NCBI RefSeq assembly: GCF_000001735.4
Contig: NC_003076.8
Coordinates: forward strand, 2,294,001 to 2,358,000
Source of the DNA: Arabidopsis thaliana
Lineage: Eukaryota > Streptophyta > Magnoliopsida > Brassicales > Brassicaceae
DNA length: 64,000 nt
Direction of reading: 5' to 3'
The position numbers and the translations under genes are program-made. Below, in pieces: positions 38,527-48,605 of the stretch. Position 1 is the first letter of the stretch. Each line of letters opens with the position of its first letter. The notes under the pieces are model-generated. The model was not told where the DNA came from, did not search any database, and was given only the letters and a program-made list of their open reading frames with translations.

Positions 38527-41500
38527 ATGGTGCTACTTTGTTTCGTCGTGGATCTGCGGAATATCTCGCCTTCTCTGATCGGAGATCTAAAGCAGGTCTC
38601 TCTCTATTTCCATTCTCAGTAGGAATTTTTGCTCGTATATCGTTGAATCTATCTGTTGATCGAATTTGATTGTTGCTGCGAATTTCGTCTCTCTGAAGCT
38701 CGAATTTGATTGTTACTACTACGAATTTCATCTTCATTTCTGAATCTAGGATTTGATTGTTGCTGCGAATTTCGTCTTCGTTTATGAATATTGAATTTGA
38801 TTGTTGCTTGCGAATTTGGTTGTAGTCGTTTCTGAAGCTCAGCAACTTACACGCAATTTCGTCTCCGGTAGATTCTCTCACTGATCGGATCGGTTTGTGT
38901 TATATCTTGAAAGATCGAATTTCTGGAAACGATCAGGTTATATTCGTCATCAATCGTTGTTTCCTTCTATTTTCGGTGGTTTGTGTGTGGTTTTCATGTT
39001 TTTTTTACGGATCCAGCAGTTGAAATTTGCGTACACTCCTACTGGAAACTTCTGTCTTCGAGACTTCCATCACGCTATTAACAGCTTGCCTTTGGATGCG
39101 TTTGTACCTGAGATCGATGAATCGGGAGCCATATCTTGCAGAGGTCTCTCTTTACCTCTTTTTATCTATCTGTTTCTTCATAGCTTCCTGGTTAATCTCA
39201 TGATCTGTAATCATACTAAATTGTTCATAGATCTAAAGCTATCAAGTGTTCTATGTGATCGAGCTTTGTACTCATGGGGAGGTAGAGACATTATGAGGAA
39301 AGTTATTGTGCTGAGTTCTTGCTTCCCTGAAGATATGGATTCTGAAGCTAAAAACACTCTTATGGTTAGTCAAATTTGTCAAATACTGTGTTTGTTAGTG
39401 CTTTGGCTTGTAATCTTAGTTCTGAGTCTTTTTGCTTCAGGCTGCAACAGATAAATGTGTGTCAGTTGAGTTTCTTTTGTTTGAGAAGCAAGAAAGCTAT
39501 CTGAGCTATACGCAGGAGAAGATTAATAGATTCCTCAGATGTTTATCGGATCTTGACAATTGTTCATTTCAAACCTGCATCCCTGGTAGGTTCCAAATAA
39601 CTAGCTGCTTCTCATATTTTTATGCTGGTTTTTTAAATAAGATTTCCAAGCTACTTTAATCATTTTGGATCTGTATTCTGTAAAGAGGTTTTAAATCCAG
39701 CACGAGGTAACAAAGAATAGTTCTGAAACTGATCCGTTCTATGAATTCAGATGGAAAATCACTTCATGGCCTTGAAAAGAGATGGCTTCAGGAGCTAAAG
39801 GATGACACTGGAGAATCACTGCAGGCTCAGATTATCTTCAAAAGTAACCTTGTTGGTTCAGTAAATAAGGTCTTCTGCAATATCACTGCAGCCACAAATC
39901 AGATTGTCGACGGATTTATCCCTTGTCAAGTACTGAGCCATACTCCTAAACTTTAATCTTTTATCCCCCAATAAGCTTACCTTTTGCATCATTAGGAAAA
40001 TATTTGGATACTGTCATATTGTACTTACCTCAGCTAATGGTTTACCCACTACAGTTTTTCATCCTCTTGCTGCTGTTTACAGACATGCAGGTGCCACGGC
40101 ATCCCATTACAAGATTCAGTGGAAAAGCCAACAGAGAAGTTGAAATGCTCCGTAACCAATCATGAACTTGGAAAGTATGATGTGATTGAAAATTCTGTGA
40201 AAGTTGGCAACAGAACAACCCTGTTTTTACCTACAATCCATAGCCTCCAGAAACTTCATCCAGTTTCTTCCCAAGTTGATTTCAATGTCATAGAGAGGAC
40301 TAATCTAACTTCTCTCAGCGAAGGTAAGGCTTTTAGCTATTCCACAGCACTCTCTTCTTTTGACTTCGATTCTTGCCTCCAAGATAGAGAGCTTGATTCA
40401 AGTATGCTATTTTGACGTAGGCCTACTACTTGGGATACCTTACATTGTAAGCCCTTCAACTTGTCATGAAACAGAAGAAATGGATCAACCAGATTTGAAC
40501 ACTCAGAGTAAGCAGTATCTCAGGTGTACCCAATATAAATACCCATTGACTCATACTTTCCTAAGCATCTAGAATACAGTTTTTCAGGGACTATGTGGTG
40601 CACTATATTCAATGGACCAAGGCTTGGTTTGTTCTTCAAACTGTAATCTAGACACCATGAGAGCCGTGGAATTTCATTGTTATTACGTTCTTCAACCGTC
40701 TGAAAAGGGTCCAATGCTTCTGAGGGTAAAAATTCAGTACTCTGACCCTCTTCCTTGATCACATAACATTAGCCTTACAGAATTTTATCGTCCATATGAT
40801 ATGATAAGTTTGTGTTATGTCTTGAATTGTGCATTTTTCTTAGTCTTAACAGACAAAACTATTTGCAGAGATTGGCAGGGTCAGAGGAAGTCCTGCCTAT
40901 TTGCAATGTCAGTCAGTTTGCCGAGTCCTCTATTCCTAGAGAAATCGAGATTTCTGTCAAAGGCGCTTTGTTAGAGGTCGATGTCATTTCAATCTTTTGA
41001 TATTCATATTTAGTATTAAGTAAGACTTGTAACTTTTTCTTTCTTTCTGAAATTTAAGCAGATTGAATCAACAAACTACAATCCTCTGATCCACAACAGA
41101 GGCTTCCACCAGAAACTGAACCTCATTGTGAAAGAAAGTCTTCAATTTGGGTGATTATTCTCCCCACATCTTATCTTCTCTTCATCATTAGAATCCCTTC
41201 AAATATGTTGCTCATCTCTAACTTCTTTTCTTGTTTCTGGAAGTTCATTACATTCTAACACGAAAGACGCAACATATGAAGTGAGCTCAGTCCATTCAGA
41301 TTCTGTAATTCCAGCGGAACAGACATTTCCACACATAGTAAATCCAGGAACACTTCAGGAAGTTCGTATAATTGATGAAGAAGACAAAGCAACAGCTTCC
41401 ATTACTAAAGAATGGGAACTACTAGTAGTCACTGAGGAGGTTCGCATGAAGTCTCCTTCTCCGGTTATAACTACGATCCGCCAAGTTCTGTCTCCTATAC

Positions 41501-41736
41501 AGAGTAACAACAAACAGGCTGATATGAAAACATCAATGATTTTGGAAAGACTTGAAGCTCCGAGGAAGATTAGAGGAAACGTTGGATCACCAAATGTAGT
41601 CATACATAATCCCATCTCACCAGATGTCTGTGTCTTTTCTCAGAAGAAGCCTCTGATTCCTTTTCAGACAACTCAGGTTTCATCAAGCCAGCTCATGAAA
41701 CCCAGCTTTCAGAGACTGAAACGAAAGCAAAAGTGA
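38527..41736 (+). CDS. Unrecognised protein, 605 residues; possible VWA-like N-terminal fold
   Basis: The model has 11 exons: 38527-38595, 39017-39143, 39231-39364, 39441-39585, 39751-39929, 40083-40323, 40421-40507, 40580-40725, 40869-40976, 41062-41150 and 41244-41736. All phases fit. I do not recognise a family. The start MVLLCFVVDLRNISPS and the later alternation of strand and helix (KVIVLSSCFPED, then SEAKNTLMAATDKC, then VSVEFLLFEK) resemble a von Willebrand A-like alpha/beta fold. The segment CQTCRCHGIPL has close cysteines. The C-terminal 160 residues are Ser/Thr/Pro-rich with a basic KRLKRKQK end, likely nuclear. No membrane segment or signal peptide is present. Intron 1 is unusual (421 bp, with a minisatellite) and the VWA-like part looks short there, so an exon could be missing. 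By position it is AT5G07380. Confidence 0.8.
38661..38840. repeat. Four-copy minisatellite in intron 1
   Basis: Four units of 40-49 bp start at 38661, 38701, 38750 and 38792. Each carries (C/G)GAATTTGATTGTTGCTGC or a close variant followed by GAATTTCGTCT. The array fills almost half of intron 1 of the unrecognised 605-residue gene. It also creates long stop-free frames on the minus strand. Confidence 0.85.
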
Positions 41737-42062
41737 GCTTTAAGTAGCTCTCAGGGTAAGATTCTGCTCCTCTTCAGCTTTTCTTTTACTTACTCGAGAT
41801 GATAGTGAGAAAGTTAAAAAGATTGTTAAGACAAATTTGTTTTTGAGCTGACACAGCGTATAATAGGAAAGGATCTCGAGAAGACTTGAAGTTTGGAGTA
41901 AAGGTAATATTCTGTAGTTTGCGTATTAGGATACAAACATGATCTACTGTTCTTTTCTTTTTTTGTACAAAAACCAAAACTATATTAAATCTCACTATAT
42001 ATGTACAATTTAAACTATATCAAATACTCTTGTGAAATATATATATTTTTAAACTTATTTTT
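41737..42062. other. Convergent 3' ends
   Basis: The plus-strand gene ending at 41736 and the minus-strand RBOHA ending at 42063 meet here with about 330 bases between their stop codons. A GT donor at 41757-41758 and a CACAG near 41854-41858 allow an intron in the 3' UTR of the first gene. The two 3' UTRs probably overlap, which could produce sense-antisense pairing. Confidence 0.45.
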
Positions 42063-45000
42063 TTAGAAATTCTCTTTATGGAAGATGAACTTGGTGGAGG
42101 TCTTATGAGAGAAATCCAGTGATAAGTGTCGTAACTCTTTCACTAACCCAGCTGCTCCACAATAAAACACTCCTGCCAATATTACCAAAACATTCATATT
42201 ATTTGCATCTGCATAAACATAATGAGATCGGTTGTTAGTTAGTTAGAAACTCACCGACTCTAGTCTTAGGATGATTCACAGCGATCCTTTTGAAAACGCT
42301 TCTCCAGTTTGGCCTAGCGAAATGGGACATGACACGTGTTCCTGACACAACGTCCACTCCATGCTTAGCATGGTTTAGAGACTGGAGCATCGTGATAAGT
42401 GCAGACCTCGCGTCCCCTTCCTCGTAAACGCTGGTGCAGTAATTATGCAGCTCAATTACGTTTTTGCGGTCTGTTTCAGTCACTTCGTCCATCACGTTCT
42501 TGAACCAGTCAAACGACCCCTGCTCTCTTGTGACCCAGTAGAAGTAAGCTCTCTTGGTTCTGAACGTCTCACTTTTTCTTGATGGAGAAACAGGAGGTGT
42601 GACCATATTATGGATCGGTGACTGTCTTCGGTTACTGCCTTCTTCCACGCCTTTCAAGTTATTGATTATGTCACTCACTATGCTGATCATCGGAGTGGCA
42701 CCGATTCCTAGACCCACTAGCAGAACAACTTCAAACTTCTTGTAGTCTTGTGCTGGTGCTCCATATGGACCATCAATTAGGATTCTTGGAAAGCTAAGGG
42801 ATCACAATTTAAAGAAAAAAATGACCTAGTTAGAGACTGCATATGTATAGCTAGAGTATAACTGAATTATAGTTAGTTACTGATAATACTTACTCAGGGA
42901 TGTAATCCCAGTGCTTCGAGTCGGCTCTGTTCAGTCTGTGTTCATCAGGAGGGCGTGGCTTGCACACCTGTGGTTCAGAGGGAGTTACATACTTGGACCA
43001 AAATAATATCTTGTGTTTATAGTCTAGAGTGGAAATGGAGTAAAATACCTCAGAGAATAATGATCTTAATTGCTTAGTCCAGTCTCCTAAAACCCTGATG
43101 TGGACACTGAGGTAGTCATCTCCTGGAGCTGAGGTAATTGAGAATGGATGCCTGTTTATAAGAAAACAAATGTTCAGTTTTGTTTCCATACAAATGTCTT
43201 CACATAATATGAGTTTTTTTTCCTCATTTACCATTCTAATGTAGAAACTGCAGAACAGTTGAGATACATGTATTGTCCACTCTTGTATCTGAAGTTGCTT
43301 GGTCTTGACAAGTGAAGCGACAAGACATTCCCTGGTAACACAGCAACCTGTTGAAAATGTAAGGTACTAATAGAGATGAATTTACAAAGTCCTCCTTTTC
43401 TTGGATATATCAATATAGAAATGTTTATAGATTCCACCTTTAGCACTGAAACAGCCTCGACGCTTGACCTGAATGCACGAATCAGCCTTTCACACAAGTA
43501 AAGAACCACCGGTACCATCAAATACATCCATGTCTATTAGATCACATGAAAACCAAAATTAGAGTCCATATTCCAACTCTGTAATGGGTCTAATGGTTAA
43601 TAAGTTACTAACCGTTTTCTTGTACCATGGCTCGATGATGAGGTATACGTAGAATCCATGAACGACAAGAAGCGAGTAGACGATAACAAATAAGTGGTGA
43701 GAGTACCAGAAGGCATTGAAGCCTGTTATTTTCTTCAGTGGTCCAGGAAGGTTGAGCTTATTACGTCTGAACCATGTTGTAGCCAATGTAAAGGCTATGG
43801 TCATTAGTACAACCATTCCAATCCCGGTAACTCCTTCTACCGATTGAACAAAGTCCAAATATCTCTTTGTCTGTGGCCCAAAATACTTCTCCATTGGCTC
43901 ATACTGATCTTCATCTGCAGCTATCAGCCGGGGAAAATCACATGCTAAGTGAGATGTAGCATGGATTCCAACTCCAACTGAAATTCCTATAGCTATGACC
44001 TGTGTAAGGTTCAATCATAAGCATTCTTCTATATATATAGGAAACTTCTTTTTTATACTCCGGGAAGCTAAAAAATTACCTTGTGAAAATTGAGGCTGTC
44101 ATCGAAAGGAACAATAGCACTTAACTTGGTTTTGGTCCGGAGCCAAGTGATGGTGTTCCTACAAACTGGTAACAAAATCATAGCCATGTTTAGTTTAAGC
44201 GTCTCTGCAGCTCCTTTAGCTATACAAACACAAACTCCCATGACTTCGTAAGCGGATCTTTTTCGATACTCCATAAACTTCCACGTGAACAAACCCGCCA
44301 TAGCACCTATCCATAGAGCCATCACCCACACTCTCTTCCAATTATCAAACAAAAAATACTTCATCCCTCTGCAAAAACGCGCCCCGAGATTCCTACTCTG
44401 CGGAACCATGAGATTCTGACTTAGCATCTTGCTTAGCTTCTTACCCTCTCCATCTCTCACATCCTGCATCGGCGCTTGCAATAGAAGTATCTCGAGATTC
44501 TCTATCTGTTTGGCATTGTAGCAAGTGCCTCCAAACACATCAAAAAACACTCACAAACCAAACTTTTCTAACTAAAAAAATGATTAAATCAAAACAAACC
44601 TCATTCACAAAACTTCACATACCATGATGTACCCATAATGATAAGGATCTAGTTCTTCCATAATTAAAGCAGCATATTCATCAGCTTGTCTCCGAATGTT
44701 ATCCAGCTCGTTTGCAGAAGCACTTAAAGTTATAATCTATACACATATAGAAAATATACTTATGATGAAGAACACAAAGAGCTGCAAGATTGTTAATACT
44801 AATCACTACAAAAATCAAGATTCTACCTCTCTTACTTCGGCTTCATTCAACCGCCCATCCGAATCCTTATCGACCCTAAATTTCATACCACACTTCAATA
44901 TAAAACTCAAAGTTCATGTCAAATATATAGAGAAATCGAAAGAAACATTTACATGGCGAAGAAAGTTCGTAGCCTTGAATCAAAATCTTGATCAGTGATC

Positions 45001-45728
45001 TGCTTCCAGAACTCTTTAAGCTCATTAATGTTTATTGAATCTCCGCTTACGTTTTCCCTCCTCGCTAAAGCATCGAACAATGCCAACGCAAACTCTGTCG
45101 ATTTCATCCCTGCAGCAAAATTTATGTAATCAATCATTGAAATTTCAAAACAGAAAATATTGAACCCTCTCACTAGTCGCTTCTTCTAACCTATACATTC
45201 ACCGAATCTAGATCGGTGTAATAATCCGTTAGTAGTCATTGTCATCACATAAAACCGTTTCTCAACCTCAGGCCAACCAGTGACACCATCAGTTTTGGTG
45301 ATGAATTTAAGACCTTTGAGAGCTAACTCTGCTCTAGATTTCGAACGGCGCAGCTTTGCCAGCTGCGGCCGCGGTGGTTTTCTCGCGGAAGACGAAGAAA
45401 CAGAAGAAGCAACTCGTGTTATTCCGGTGGAAACAGAAGAAGCCAAGCGTTTCAAAACCGAGTTACTCCTCCCTGAACGACCTTGTCTGAGAAGCGATTG
45501 ATCCTCATAATTAGACCCGGCCCCTCGATGGTTCGGTGACTTCAAGCCGTACACGGAGACGGAATCGTCGTGGATATCTAGCGTGATCTCCACGTATGGT
45601 TCATCTTCACCGTAATAGTTGCTTGTCGTCGCCACGTTCGCCGACGACTCTCCTCTGTTGTACGGCGACTCTGTGTAGTATCTCACGTGTTCGAAACCTA
45701 ACTTTTGCATTTCACTTCGATTCATCAT
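42063..45728 (-). CDS. RBOHA: Respiratory burst oxidase homologue A (NADPH oxidase)
   Basis: The protein has 902 residues in 12 exons. From its start they are 45191-45728, 44953-45109, 44827-44875, 44623-44736, 44080-44505, 43613-43999, 43438-43533, 43232-43347, 43049-43151, 42894-42967, 42255-42793 and 42063-42172. A long Ser/Arg-rich cytosolic N-terminus is followed by the EF-hand region ([13 protein letters not shown] is a full loop). Six membrane helices follow, with haem-ligand histidines in [10 protein letters not shown] and [12 protein letters not shown]. The C-terminal part has the FAD site [12 protein letters not shown], the NADPH site [12 protein letters not shown] and the [16 protein letters not shown] segment. 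The enzyme passes electrons from NADPH across the plasma membrane to make superoxide, activated by calcium and phosphorylation. Translation starts at the first of two adjacent ATGs (45728). Matches AT5G07390. Confidence 0.96.
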
Positions 45729-46813
45729 CAACCTCTGGTTTAAGAAATATATTTATGCATCTTTGAAGAAGACGAAGAAGAAGAAGAAGAATGTTGAAAA
45801 CCAGAGAGACGAACTTATGTAAATGATTAAATTAATTAACACCGGAATACCAAAAGCATACACTAACAATATGAAATTAATTTAACCTATTGAAAATATA
45901 TAAACCAGCCTATGAATCTTTAGTAATGAAGAAAAATTCAAAGTAGCATGAAAGGAGACTTTATCTTGTTTATTGTAATTTGGTGTTGGGGTTGGTTAGA
46001 AATTTTCTAAAGAGTTGTTAGTGTACTTTCTTCGTGGTCAAATCTCCCGCGCATTATCAGACCACGTCCAATATGAGACTTATTATAAGTTGATGGTCAG
46101 GTTAACCAAATTTTTATTAGCTTTCTCGTCGTATTCGCTCACGTTACATCTTAGTCTAATCAACAAACTTCGAAATCTAAATCTGTTGACAAACGAAAAA
46201 ACATCGAAAATCTAAATTAAAATATAACTTTCATATTAATCATACATTTTAAACTAATTATTCAACCCACCTGCTTAATAAAACATAGCATTTTCTATTC
46301 ACCAACCACTTGCAAAAAATAATTTGTACTGTAAGAGATTATTGTATAGAATATTTGATTTTGACTTTCTTGTTTTTTTTTTTTTTTTTGTCCACCAACT
46401 TTCTTGTTTTAACCCAAAAAGTTACTCTGATAATAACTATCACGTAATTACATCTTAATAATATGATAATTGGCATTCGTAAACTATATATTAAAATGAA
46501 GACCTTGAAAATAAAAGATTATATCAATTTATCTGAAGGTGGAGAAATTAATTAACAGCTACAGTATGTTAAAGTGGGAAAGTTATAATATTCAAGCTAA
46601 GGATAATTTAAACCTGCCGTCCAAACAGTTCCCAAAGCACATGGATTTGGGAGGGAAAATCCCAGAAAACCAAAATCAGTTTGGGGAAAGGGTTTTGCTT
46701 TCAGATTTTGTTCTTGCTTTTTCTCTTCCTAATTTTTGAAGGGTTTATTCGTTAATAACCCTAATTTATGAAATTGGTGAAAGGGCAATTTTTATTTTTA
46801 TTTTTGCTGAGAT
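45729..46813. other. Divergent spacer between RBOHA and the FHA/TDP1-like gene
   Basis: The RBOHA leader on the minus strand contains a GAAGAAGAAGAAG-type run near 45765-45790. Beyond it the sequence is AT-rich, with an 18-base T run at about 46373-46390. The last 150 bases before 46814 are the leader of the plus-strand gene. No other gene is seen. Confidence 0.45.
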
Positions 46814-48563
46814 ATGAAAAGGCGACAGTGTGAGAAAGTTGTGATTCGTATCCACAATATTGGCACACCATTGATTTCTGGGTCTTCTGGTTTGCCTTTA
46901 GAGTTATTTCACATTCAATCAGATCGGCCGTACACGATTGGTCGAAGTAGTAGTGATGGGTTTTGCGATTTTGTTATTGATCATAGCTCTATCAGTAGAA
47001 AACACTGTCAGATTCTATTTGATAGCCAAAGTCACAAACTTTATATTTTTGACGGCGTGATTCACTTGCCTTCCGGTAGTTTTAGTCAAGTTTATGATGA
47101 GTTTAGGAGAAGATTAGTTGGTGTTGAGGATTTGGGGAATTTGAAGTTTAGGGCTTCTTTGAATGGGGTTTATGTAAATCGTGTTAGAGTTAGGAAATCT
47201 AAAGTTCAGGAGGTTTCTATAGATGATGAGGTATTGTTTTTTTGCGGGAAGGAAGGGTTGTGTTGTAAAGATGGTCGAGTTGGGTTTGTGGTTCAGGAGA
47301 TTGTGTTTGAAGGAAGAGATGCTTCGATTGTATCGGTCTCTTCAGGACATTCTCGAGGAACCTTTTCAAGTGGGAAGAGAAGCAAAAGGGTTTTTGCTCC
47401 GATGGAAAACGAGATTAATTCTCCAGTTTCTGGGTTTTATCCACCTAAAGCTGTTGGTGTTGTTGAGAGAGTGAATTCTCTTGTAAGCTATTGTAGACAT
47501 ATATTGAAGAGTGATGATCCTCTATCTTGCCTTAGGCTATCTATTATATCACATTCTGGAAAGGAATGTCTATCTTGTTGTACATCCAAAATGTTTAGGT
47601 CAAAAGTAGGTATAGTGGCCGATGATAGAGGAGTTAAGAGTGCCGAGATAAATCATGATATGGGTCATGGTTTGTCTGGTCTAAGGTTGAGTATTGAACG
47701 GCCAAACTCAAATTTACATGTAGATAGAAGACTAGGTGTCTCTGACTTGATTAGCGAAATAGAAAACGAGTTTGCTGCTTGTACTTTTATCAGTGATAAG
47801 ACTAGGACTATGCTTCCTTTTGATGGGGAGAAAGTTAATACTCCCGATATTACTTGCATCAATAAAGAGAAAAGTTATCAAAGTTCTCTCCAAGCACCTG
47901 GGAAGAACTTTTATCTAAATCGTCTACAGTATATTGAACAAAGCTCAACTGGTTGTCAACGGGTGGTTTCCTTGCCAGAACTTCTTCACCCTGTGGAAAG
48001 CATTCAACAAATCTTTCTTGCAACATTTACAAGTGATATTTTATGGTATGTCGAAAAGAGTTTGTTTTTGTATTTTCCCTAGTAGTCTAAACACAACAAT
48101 AGATACCATATCTACAATTGTTCCCCAGGCTTGTTCAAGAGTCTGACGAATTTGTATTAGCAGGTTTCTTACCTGTTGTGATACACCTAGACACTTGCCT
48201 GTGACTATCGCATGTCACAATGCTGAGAGATGTTGGAGTTCAAACCCTGATGCAAGAACTGCTGTGCCTTTGCCAAATTACCCAAATGTGACTATGGTGT
48301 ACGTAATACTGATCATATATCTGTTAAAAGGAATGGTGAATGGTTTTATACTTGTTTGTTATTAAAACTTCATTACTTCCTGTTTGTCTTAGGTATCCAC
48401 CATTTCCTGAGGAAATTGCATTTGGGAAGGACCGCACGAACCGTGGCATTGCTTGTCATCACCCCAAGCTGTTTATTTTGCAAAGAAAAGATAGCATTCG
48501 TGTAATTATCACATCTGCAAACTTAGTAGCAAGACAGGTTAGAGTGTAGGCCTTAGTATATAG

Positions 48564-48605
<42 letters not shown>

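Noticed and set aside
38342-38881. Minus-strand frame of 179 codons across the start of the 605-residue gene
   Set aside because: It runs through the four-copy minisatellite and two promoters, has repeated peptide units that mirror the DNA repeat, and no homology.
45729-45731. One-codon upstream extension of RBOHA
   Set aside because: The codon is TTG; the first ATG is at 45728.
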